From assembly GCF_047496725.1 (NCBI RefSeq), contig NW_027328669.1:1390501-1454500 (forward strand): a stretch of DNA of 64,000 bases, written 5' to 3'. Of the stretch, positions 10,632 to 22,407 are shown piece by piece (the first letter of the stretch is position 1; each line of letters opens with the position of its first letter). The notes beneath the pieces were generated by a model that did no database searches, was not told the origin of the DNA, and was given only the letters and a program-made list of their open reading frames with translations. Source of the stretch: Anoplolepis gracilipes. Lineage: Eukaryota > Arthropoda > Insecta > Hymenoptera > Formicidae. A program made the position numbers and the translations under genes.

Positions 10632-10985
10632 TTCGGGGTCAAGGGGGAGTGAGCGCGGGGACGCTCACTCCCCATTGCACCTTGACCCCAAGGAAGTGGC
10701 GGCGTTGCGTGGTGGTCCCGCAACACCGTTAACAATGTGCCGTTGAATTATCGTTCAACGATTCATTGCCGGAAGAAGGCGCCCCTTTTTTAATTTATTG
10801 AAGGCCTGGGTGCCCGGCGGGGGTGGGTCTTGGTTGAATGCTAAAAGCGACCCCAAAGCCCACCCACTTGAAACCGCCGAGGCAAGACCACCGTGAGGTT
10901 TTAGTCGGTGAGAATCCGATATAACCCGCTCCTCTCCCCGGAGGGACAGGTATGCATAATGCATTTCCTCACGTAAAAAAAAAAA
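10632..10985 (+). mobile_element. LINE 3' tail, second tandem copy, ending in oligo-A
   Basis: This is a diverged repeat of 10277-10617 in the same order: CACTCCCCATTGCACCTTG, GGCGGCGTTGCGTGGTGGTC, GGGTGGGTCTTGGT, AACCGCCGAG, TATGCATAATGCATTTCC, then eleven A. Two consecutive tails suggest either tandem insertion or 3' transduction. Confidence 0.55.
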
Positions 10986-11325
10986 GTAGGAGGAGAGGCT
11001 TTGCCCCTTCCCCGCTCACGCATTCAATGTATTACATTTAAATAAATAGATCCATTAAAAGTACGCCTCATTAAATATACAAGTTGTGAGAAAATAATGA
11101 ATTAATTATGAAACTTTTTTTGTTTATAACTTTTTAATAAATAACGAGTGACGGCTAAAACCTTTTGAATGTTACTCAAAGTTATGACCTTGACAACATA
11201 TGTATGTCAAGGTCAAAGTCATTGGAGCTGGATCTCTTATTCGGGACATTTACTTTCATATTTACCAAATAATGATTTTATGTTAACATTAAAATTTATT
11301 TTTACCTATTATAGAAAGAAAGTAC

Positions 11326-11394
11326 CTGTACGTCCTTGTGTTCAGCTAACAGCAGTAACGTGAAGAAAACACCCATTGCTACAGTATCGTGACC
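11326..11394 (-). CDS. CYP4: CYP4 P450 exon f (I-helix GHDT)
   Basis: The acceptor is TTTTATTACAG and the donor GTACTT; 23 codons in phase 0. It reads GHDTVAMGVFF...LLLLAEHKDVQ. The oxygen-activation motif keeps D and T, but the position that is usually T/S after DT is V here. It lies only about 75 bp from the right end of the nested foldback at 6427-11252. Confidence 0.9.
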
Positions 11395-11636
11395 CTGTAA
11401 TAAAAAGTTTTTATTTGATTTATTAAGCATGTATTTATTTGCATATTATTTAAATCATATTAATTTTAATAATTTAATATATATATAATTAAATTAAATT
11501 AATACGTGTTTACTGTTTGTGGACACCAGTTTGAATATTTAATAAAATGATTCCATAATATTGACAATTTATCTATCCTTCTAGTTACCTACTCTAATCA
11601 ATCGTAAAGCGTAAGGCCGGATAAAAAAGGCAAATT

Positions 11637-11694
<58 letters not shown>

Positions 11695-14600
11695 CATAAT
11701 AAACTTAGAATACGTCTTTGAATGTATCTTTCTTCCGCACAAATTAACATTAATAATAATATTAATTACTTACTTTGAATATTATATTCCTTCTCTTTTT
11801 CTTCTCTCTATTTTTCGCTTAGTATAAATTTGAATTACATATACATTAAATATACAATATAATGGGAGAGGGCTATACTTACGTCTGTATACAAAACATA
11901 ACATACAGGGTGTCCCAAAAATGCCGGTAAATATTTTAATGGCAGGTTTTTTAGAACATTTTAAGACGAAAAGTTTAATACAAAAATGTCGAGGCTACAA
12001 TAGTTTTTAAACTGGAAGCAATTATATTTCATGAATGATAGGGCTGAGATTTCGCGCTCTCAGGTGCGGCAAAATAACAAGTGATAAATGTGCTCCTATA
12101 AATAGCGCTCTTTTCACGATATTAATGTTATGTTAGCACTTGTTATTTTGCCGTACCTGAGAGCGCGAAATCTCAGCCCTATCATTCGTGAAATATAATT
12201 GCTTCCAGTTTAAAAACTATTGTAGCCTCGACATTTTTGTATTAAACTTTTCGTCTTAAAATGTTCTAAAGAACCTGCCATGAAAATATTTACCGGCATT
12301 TTCGAGACACCCTGTATGTTATGTTTTGTATACAGGCGTAAGTATAGCCCTCTCCCATTATATTGTATATTTAATGTATATGTAATTCAAATTTACACTA
12401 AGCGAAAAATAGAGAGAAGAAAAAGAGAAGGGATATAATATTCAAAGTAAGTAATTAATATTATTATTAATGTTAATTTGTGCGAAAGAAGAAATCAAAC
12501 AAAGAGTAGTTAAAAGTAATGCATCGTCTACAATGGCAGCAAGAGTAATGAATAAGGCTGTAAGATGTCGGAGTAAGCTGTTGTTTCCGCTAAAATAAGG
12601 CGTAGAGTAAGGCGTAAACAAAATGGTTCAATTCCATTTTTTACGGTTTACTCTCTACTTTGTACTTCCATGACAGGTGACAGGAGCAGGTTAATTTGCC
12701 CGTACTAGCTGTGTTAATCTTTAAGTTGTCGCGCTATTTTTTAAAACCAAAGAATTAATTTACCTGTCGAGTCAATAAGTAGAAAAAAAGAAAAATATAG
12801 GAGTTTATATTTTTTATTACAAAAATACAAAGGTTAATTTGACATATACATTAAATTAATAAGTAAATATGTTAAATTTTAACCTCAAAATTTTTAATAA
12901 AAAAATTTCCAATTACTTAAGTATTATTACACAATATTATTACTTAATATTATTACTTAAAAATATTATTACTTCTTTTCTTTTTTTCTTCTCTCTCCCT
13001 CATTCTTTTTTTTTTTTTTTTGCTTATGTTTCGTTTTCTTTAAGTTAAAATAAAGCGTCCTTTCTCTTCTTCCCTCTTCTCTCATTCTTATGCGTCGTCT
13101 ACAATGGCAGAGTAGTGGAGTAAGAAAGTAGGCATTAGGCGTAGGCTGTAGAATTAAACCTCTTTACGCCAGAGTGTCTACAATATGGCGCGTAGTAATC
13201 ACGGCGTATGTCAGATTAACCTTTGTATTTTTGTAATGAAAAATACAAACTCCTATATTTTTTCTCGTCTACATCTCTTTAGGGGGGTATAGAGGGGTTT
13301 TTAGAAGTCTCAAAAATGAGAATCTAAATATGTGCTCTGTGCACTAATTAAAAATTCTTTCGTGAAAAGAATTAATTTCTTTACGCAGTTTCTTTACGCA
13401 TCAACATCCGCGCATAGGCTCTCATTGCCGAGGATATCTTATCCTATTATTTTTCTTTTGTTCTACTTATTGACTAGCTCTAACTAAAGAGATTAATTTC
13501 CGATCATTGCTGACCTCATCTTCCTCAAAAATTAACTCCACATCCGACATATCGCGAATTAACACCAGCTAGTACAGCAAATTAACCTGCTCCTGTCACC
13601 TATCATGAGAGTACGAAGTAGGGAGTAGACTGTAAAAAATGTAATTGAACCATTTCGCTTACGCCTTACTCCACGCCTTATCTCACTGGATAAAACAACT
13701 TACTTCGACATCTTACAGCCTTAATTCATTACTCTTGCTGCCATTGTAGACGATGCATAACATATTGCTGTTCTGTTAATTCAAATCAAATTTTAAATTA
13801 TTAAAACAATTAAAAAAGAGTGTAAAAATAATACAATGTGCACATATTTTTAATTTTAATAAATATGTTCCATATTATTAGTGACAGAATTTATCTGTTA
13901 AAGTTACAGAAAAAATATTAAGTTTATTTTCTAGTATATAAGAGTGACTGATAATACTGTCATTTCTCGATGTGATCTCGCGTGTCTCGCCAGCAGTATG
14001 TACCCAAAATTATTGCAAAAATTTGCTTTATTTTATCAAGTACGTATATTATTATTATTAATTATTGTTATATTTTAACCGAAGTATTATGTAACGTGTT
14101 ATGTATACACAACTTAACGTGTTTATGTGTACACAAAATTAAAAAAAATTAAACTACACTAGGCAAAAAATTATCGCAATAAAAATTTATACAAAAATTT
14201 CACGTAACTTCAGATAATCACAACTCCACAAAAAATTGTTGTATTTAAAATATTTTTTTTATTTTGTAGGTTAAAGCCTCTACTTTATGAAGCATTTTTC
14301 AGATTTTGAATTTTTCCTTTCTCCCTCCCGCCTTCTTCTCAAAAGTAAGGACGTGTTTCGTCTCGAAAAATTTACACAGTTTGACACACTCCACGGAGTG
14401 GAATAAATTTTTTTCACAAGTATCGTAATAATTATTGTAAAATTTGAATTTTTCCTTGCAAATTAAGAAAAAATTGAGATCGATATGGTTTTTTTTCGCG
14501 GACTTATGACGTATTAAAGTGACCTATACATTTTTGTGTCTGTTACCGTCAACATTAGCATTATCCGATGTGTACATATCACGGGGAGATTGTTGGACGC

Positions 14601-16658
14601 ATTTTGTGCATCATGTGTATGTGTGTATGCTGTGTGTGCGTGTGTGTATGCTGTGCGTGCTGTGCGTATGTGCGTTCGACTCTTAAAGCTCCTTCTATCG
14701 ACTAATTCATTTTTAAATTAAGAGCCTATATTAACTGTTATTATATATATAAATATATACACAGAGTGATTCAAAACAACCTAATGTCCTTAAGATGACA
14801 TATTCTTGAGCAAAATCTGAGACGATTTTTTCTTTTACACAATTTTATCTGAAGCTTAGTTTCTGAGTTATAATTGAAAATAGTTAGCTATTTACGAGCC
14901 GGATACAACGGCCAAGCAGGGACAATGCGTCATGAAACAAATGACTTCTCTAGACGGCTAATAATATTACACAATAATTATTATTATTATACAATATTAT
15001 CATTTGAAGTTTATTGAATTATTATTGCATTCTATACAATATTATATAATATTATTGACCGTAGGAAGGCCATTAGTCTGATGACGCGTTGCGCCATCCC
15101 TGCACGTCCGTTATTCGGCTCGTAAATAGTTAACTATTTTCAATTATTACTCAGAAACTAAGTTTCATTCAAAATTTTGTAGAAGGAAAAATCGTCTTAG
15201 CTCAAGAATATGTCATTTTAAAGACATCAGGTTGTTTTGAATCACCCTGTATATACATCTGTGCTTTATATTCATATAGATACACAACAAATGGCGCTCA
15301 CATAGCGCACATTTGTAACGTTCCAGTATTTTCTTAATAGATACTATTTTTGTAAAATTAAACTTTTTAATGATGTCAACACTTTTTCATGCTATTAATT
15401 ATATTTCTTTCTCTCTTTCTCTGTCTTTTTTAATAATAATACCATTTTTGTTAAAAATGTTATTAACTGTTTCTTTATGTATAGAAATTGTATTTTTTTA
15501 TAAAATTTTTAAACACATCTACTTTTACACACTGGATACTTTTATGATTTCAGTATTTTTTGTGGCATTAATTTGTACATATTTTTAATTTCAGTGTCAT
15601 CTTGTAAATAATTATTTTTTGATGCTAAAGATGTTTTTTTTTCTAAAAATTCTACTATTTTAAAGAATTGTTATTTTGGCTGATTAGTATTATAAAGAGA
15701 TTAATAGTATTAATAACATAGATCTTTATTTAATAATTTTTCGCTGACTTATTTCTAGTGGCACTATTCTACACAATCTTATACAATTATGTTTTACTTT
15801 TTATCAATTTATTGAAAAATATAATAAGAAATAAAAATTTATACCTCAAACATAAAAGTATCAACTTCCTCTCTGATACCGGAGTCATCAATCTTATTTT
15901 CTTGAGATGCTGCTATTAAAAGGTCCAACATAGCGAGTCGTTTTTTCCGAGCTAAAAGCAAAAGAAATATTATAGGAAGTGTGGTCATTATAGAAAGTAT
16001 AGCATGTTAAAATACTATTAATAATTTAGAATAGCACGAAAATTTCATGTTTTTATAATACTATTTATCAACAAATATTGGAATTAGATAGAAATTCATA
16101 TAATAAAATATCTAAAAATACCCCCAGGAGTGCTAATACTTTTAATATAATTGTAGCAAACAAGTTTGTGTAAATTTCACAATCAAAACTTTTTTGATAA
16201 GTTTTAAACCTCTTATTATTATTTATACTGACAAGGGGACGGCAAGACCATCATGAATAATTTTATTTATTAATAAGTGAATTAAATAAATAAATAAAAA
16301 AGTAAAAAACGTATAATAATTAATAATTTTTAGAATTTATTTTTTTATATTATTCTATTGTTCTATTATGTATTATTCCATTATGTATTATATGTATATT
16401 ATATTATGTATCATTATGTATTATACATATATTACTATATTACGTATCATTTCGTATTACGTATTATTATATTATGTATCATTAGCAATAATGATACATT
16501 AATAAAGTTGCACTTTAAGCCTAAAGCTGGCAATTCGTCTCTAAATGCGCTGCTAAATATGTGCACATAGAATATTGCCACATTTAGTATGTCATCTAAG
16601 GCACATTTAGAGGCGCATTTAACGATAATATAAATGTGAACTCGGAATACGGGCCGAT

Positions 16659-16691
<33 letters not shown>

Positions 16692-19600
16692 TGAAAGCGA
16701 TTATAATAACGATAGTAATGACATAGGATGATTTATAGGTGATGTGTAGTCATTTATATATACAGTGAATGGTGGTTTTGACAGGGACACTTATATGTGT
16801 GATTTATTTCAAATACAAAAGTATTACTATAATTTGGAATACATTATCAAATTGCCGACACCTTTTGAATTTTGATCATTTTAGTGTTAGCTTAAATATT
16901 TGATTCTTATTCTTTAAAGAGTAAAAAATGTGTTTCTTTTTTTTTCTAATAAATTATTCATTTATGTGTGTCTACCAAAAAAATGTTTTGAATTTCAGCA
17001 GAAAACACAAATTTAGTCTCGAGATTATAAAATCAAATTAGTATTTCAAATATGTTGCATTTCCTATATACTAACATCGTATAATACATGTACATACATT
17101 TTCTATATTTAATTTCTTTTTTACATTATGCAATAAATATAAGTTGGTCTACTCTTATTAGTCAGTCCTTCTCGCTTAATAAATTCTAACTTATTTACAA
17201 AATTAGATACTAATTAAATGATGAAGTCTCAAGTTAAGTGCTCACTGTTTGGCAGAAAATTAAATTTATAAAGGAGCCTTAACAAACATTAAGTTCTGAT
17301 TTTTTTCATACAGAAAAAATATATAAATAATATAAAAAGAAAAAACAAAGATGTAATAACTATATATTAATTAAGTAGTACTTCTACTAGTAGAAAAATT
17401 ATTAAAACATATAAAAAATAATAAGATTACAGAAAGAGTTCCGAATTATTAAATATAAATAAGTGAATACGAAAGAGGCAATAGGAGCGAGGAGCTCTTC
17501 TCCTCGCTCCTATTGCCTCTTTCGTATTCATTTATGTATAAAAAATAAATTAAATTAAAAAAAAATTGCTATAAACTGAAAACTAATTATCCTGCTCTTA
17601 CGTCCACATCTGGAGGGATTGTTTAAAGGTTAAAAAAGAACGTAACAAGTATTTTTCGAAATTATATTCTTTATAAGGAGTATGACTATGGGTGCAATCA
17701 GAAGCACAATCGCTCACTGAGCACTCACAAGTAGCCGCTCAGCGGCGCTCAGTGAACGCTTTTTATTTACTGGATATATGCATTGAGACTAGAGGGATAA
17801 ATGCACAAGTGAACAGATTTAACGGAGTGAGCACGGAGTGAACGATAGAAAACTACGCTCACGAAAATGGTGACCACTCACTGTGAGCAGCTTAGGAAGC
17901 ATTTGCATCCGGTACACAGATCTAGGGAATTCAGCTCAGTAAGCGCTCAGTGAGCGGTTGTACTTCTGAATGTACCCTATGAGTCAACAGTCAAATCTAA
18001 AAAACAGGTCAATGACCGACAGAATTTATTTTACGTTTAAAACATTTATTTGGTAACCCTTTTTTTAAAGAAATAAATCTTTATTACCTGGGTACTAGGA
18101 CTCCTGTGCAATTACCTTGTGCAATCTCTCAAGGTAAGAAAAACTAGGCTAATTACGTAAATAAATTAAAACTATCGAAAATCCAGCTTCAATAATCTTG
18201 ACCTTGATGTATGTTGTCAAGGTCACTACACTGAGTAATTACTAAACAATTTTAGCTGTCGTTCGTTATTTATTAAAAAGTTATAAACAAAATGAGTTTC
18301 ACGGATAACATGTAATTTTCGAACTTACACTGCATCCTGCTTTCAATGCAAAACAAAATTTATATATTGCACGGTTCACATAAGTTCCTATTTAATTTTT
18401 TTTTCTGTTAAATTTTATAAATCCTCTAAATTAGTACATATCAACGATATTAATAACTAATAACTGTTTCTCACAATTACTCAGTCACTGGAATAATTTC
18501 CTCGTTTTGCGTGGAAAGTGTGAAACTGTTTGAAAAATATGGTTCGCTAATATTAAATATATCCTGGTTTGGAAAAAAGGAATGAATACACAAGAAATCA
18601 CATATAAGGTATAGTAAAATCCAATCGTGAGAATGAAACAAATATAAAGAAGGTGATAACACAAGCAAACAATATTGACATAAATCTTATACACATTATA
18701 AGGTTTCATAAGCTGAACCTAATTATTTGATTTATTACATAAGCATATGATAACTTGTCTTAAGAATGAATTAAGGATTTTCCATCTACTATAAGACTTA
18801 TCATCATAATTGTTCAAATAAACAGACTTATCATCTTTATGATTATAGTTAATATACGTCTATTAATATCAAAGTGTAACCATATAAGAAATTACTGACT
18901 TTTAAGAAATGAATACTACTAATAATTTCTTAATGAAAAAGCAAACCATATTATAATTATGGAAAGTCAAGTAAAGTTTGAGAAAATTCTTTTATACGCT
19001 CAAAATGTTAACACATATAATATTTATCGTTGGAATGGATCACTTAACGCTGTAAGGTAATTGGTGATTAGAAACATTGACATCGTTGAAGAAGCAATTC
19101 ATAGATCTATTAGATCTCATGCGCCTTCCTACGCAACATGTTATACATGAGATACATCATAATATATATAAATATAATAAAACATATATGAGAATGTAAT
19201 GAACCATTATAAGGGAAGGAATTACAAGAGAACCATATTAATCTAAAGGAAATCACAATATATACAAGAGATTCCTACAATCTCATAATATTATACACAA
19301 GAGATTCCTATAATCTCATTATTATACATAAGAGATTCCTATAATCTCATTATATTGTCCCTATGACAATATAAATCATGAAGGAATAATGAAAACACAA
19401 GGTCCCAATGACCACTCGCTTTATCGGTTAAATACGAGGAAGGAATATTGATTATAACCAAGAGATTCTTATAATCTCATAATATAGTACACAAGAGATT
19501 CCTATAATCTCTAATATTGTACAAGAGAGATTCCTATAATCTCAATGTATTGTCCCTATGACAATACAATCATGGAAGAATAAGAAAGCACAAGGTCCCA

Positions 19601-22374
19601 ATGACCACTCGCTTAGTGGATGCCGATGATCCAGACAAATATATATATATATATATATATACTCACAGAAAGATGCGGTTTATAGACCCATTGTCTTTGG
19701 ACTGTATATACATAAGTTAGTGAAATACGATCACCCTTGTAGTGAACATGTTACATGTTCTCCCTATGAGGATTTTAAGTTGAGTGATCACCCTTATGGT
19801 GACCATAGCTCTTTCTCCTTGGTATGAGTTTCGGCAGTAACGAGATGATGCAATCAAAGGTGTCGAGATAATTGCATTATTTTACTAGAAGTTGCCGTCT
19901 CAATCCCCTTACGGTCGTAAGAATGATGTTAATTTCTCACTTGACTAGAACTAACGTATGTGATTACATACGAGAAGGAAACCGAAAGAACTCAATATTA
20001 AGATAATTATCCGCACGTGTGTCGCGACTACGTCTTTCGTCTTGCGCGTCTTTTCCGCCATTAAAAAGGTCCTTCTTCTTCCCGGTGAACAGCAGCGAGC
20101 GAGCTTTTTTTGCGCGCCTCCTGCGGATTTCTTGAGCTTTTATTCCCCACTCAATATCTCTAGGGAAAAGAGTGTGGTTATTGACTCTTGATCGCGCGGA
20201 CTTTTTAAACAGAAACTGTGCAATGATATATCTTGTTTCACATTGAAAACAGGAGTGGTGTGGAGTGGACCTCGCTTCGTGTGGAAAATTAAAAATCCAT
20301 GTGGAATCTCGTATAATAATAAAATCGATGAGAATAGTTTCACATAAATTTCCATAGGAGCGGGTGAGAAATACTTCTCCTATGCCTCTTAGAAAAGGGT
20401 TAAGTTAGTTTTATCGAGCAGAAGATACGGGGAGAGGGATTCGCCCCTTCCCCTACCTAAGTGTTTGACACGTTTAAATAAATAAATAATTCTACTAATG
20501 TAAGCATTGATTTTATAAAATGCACAAATTGTTCAAAAACTACGCATAATATGTGAAACTTTTGTTTATAACATTTTAATAAAAAACGACAATGGCTAAA
20601 ATTGGATGATAACATTGACAATATATCAAGATCAAGATCATTGGACTTGAGTCTCTTTTTTAATAGTTTTATCATGAAAATTTTATTAAAACTGATTAAT
20701 GTCATAATATACAAAAGAGCCATATATTACATTAGAATGAATGTGTGTATCTATATAAATGTTATCATTGTAAGGATGTAAAAATTCAGTCGATGGTAAA
20801 AGATAACATCTTTCCGATTTTCTTGCTACTTACATATATTGTTCGGGGAGTTGTTCTGAGTAAGAGAGAGGGGGAGGGCCCGAAGGTCCCCCTTGCACCC
20901 TCCCCCCCATGTGTGTGTGTGTGTTATGAAAATATTGAAAATATATATCATTAAAAAAGATTAATATCAAGTGGTTTATTCAACAGAGAATCGCATGTTA
21001 AATAAATAAATTTGCAGTAATACGTTAAACTTTAACAACATATGTGTCATATACATTACTAGGACGTAAACAAACCTCACTGTTAGTATTATCAGTTTAT
21101 AAAACAGAGGGAACAACATGAAAAATATGAAATTTTATTTTGTCATATCTCCTAAACCAATGCAGTCCCCCACTTAATTTTTGCGGGGAATTACTGAGAA
21201 CAACTCCCCGAACAATATATGTAAGTAGCAAGAAAATCGGAGAGGTGTTACCTTTTATGCACTTTTACCATATATACAGGGTGTCTCATAACTAATGAGC
21301 CAACGCTCGTGAACGGATAGAGTACAGTGAACTGAACAAAAAAGTATTAGGTTATTTTGCGATTTTCCCAATAATTATTAAAATATTAATTAAAAACGCT
21401 TAGCGAACAATATTATGCATATCTACAAAATGTCCGGTAATAATCGCCCCAACTCTCTAGAGCAGATAGAGCAGGTCAAATTGAACATAAAAGTCCTGTA
21501 TCATTTTGCGATTAGCACAATAATTATTGAACTATTAATTAAAAACGCTCAGGGTATGCTGAGCGCTATATGCGGTGCGCGCTCATACGCTGAGCGTTTT
21601 TAATTAATATTTTAATAATTATTGCGAAAATCGGAAAATGATACAGGACTTTTATGTTCAGTTTGACCTGCTCTATCAGCCCTAGAGAGATGGAGCGATT
21701 ATTACCGGACATCTCGTACATATGTATAGTATTGTTCGCTAAACGTTTTTAATTAATATTTTAATAATTATTGGAAAAATCGCAAAATAACCTAATACTT
21801 TTTTATTCAGTTCACTGTACTCTATCCGTTCACGAACGTTGGCTCGTTAGTTATGAGACACCCTGTATATATACAGGGTGTCAAGTAATAATCGCCCAAC
21901 CTTTCATGGGCAGATAGAGCAAGTCAAACCGAATAGTAAAGTCCTTTACCATTTTGCGATCTTAGTAATAATTACCGAGAAATTAATTAACAAAGATTGA
22001 CAAATCCGAGCGAGTACAAGCACGCTGCAAAAAAGATGGCGAGAAGGACGGCCCACCGCTAGGCCGGTTGCTAAATAATAATCGCTAATCTATTGTTCTT
22101 ATCAACACTTCTCGTCTATGTCCCTGGTAACCGCGAGGCAATGGCGCCTATTTACGCCGCGCGCGCTTAGCGACCGTCCTTAGGGCCGTCCTTCTCGCTA
22201 TCTTTTTTGCAGCCGGCTGATACTCGCGCCGGATTTGTCGATCTTTGTAATTTAATTTTTCAATAATTATTCTGAAAATCGCAAAATGATACAGGACTTT
22301 TCTATTCCATTTAACCCGCTCTATCTGCCCATGAAAGGTTGGGCGATTATTACCGGACATCCTGTATATATATG

Positions 22375-22407
<33 letters not shown>

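Larger units (their letters stand above)
6427..11252. mobile_element. Large foldback element with nested insertions (4.8 kb)
   Basis: The left end at 6427 reads CCCGAATAGGGAACCCAGCTC and then AATGACCTT..CTTGACATATGTTGTCAAG..TTTTAGCTGTCGTTCGTTG..TTATTAAAAAGTTATAAAC. The same sequence returns inverted at 11100-11252, ending AGCTGGATCTCTTATTCGGG. A second inner pair, ATTTAAATGTGATACATTGAATGCG at 8543 and its complement at 11020-11045, marks the hairpin core. CTTTCATATT lies just outside both ends (6412 and 11255) and may be the target duplication. Everything between 6600 and 8530, and the LINE at 8.7-11.0 kb, appears inserted into this hairpin. Relatives: 18176-20660, 22805-23885, 47440-48055, 58295-58850. 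Confidence 0.7.

Noticed and set aside
1..11325. Search for the missing P450 ExxR and heme-Cys exons on the minus strand
   Set aside because: No minus-strand segment in this region translates to the expected motifs between plausible splice sites. They are taken to lie left of the window.
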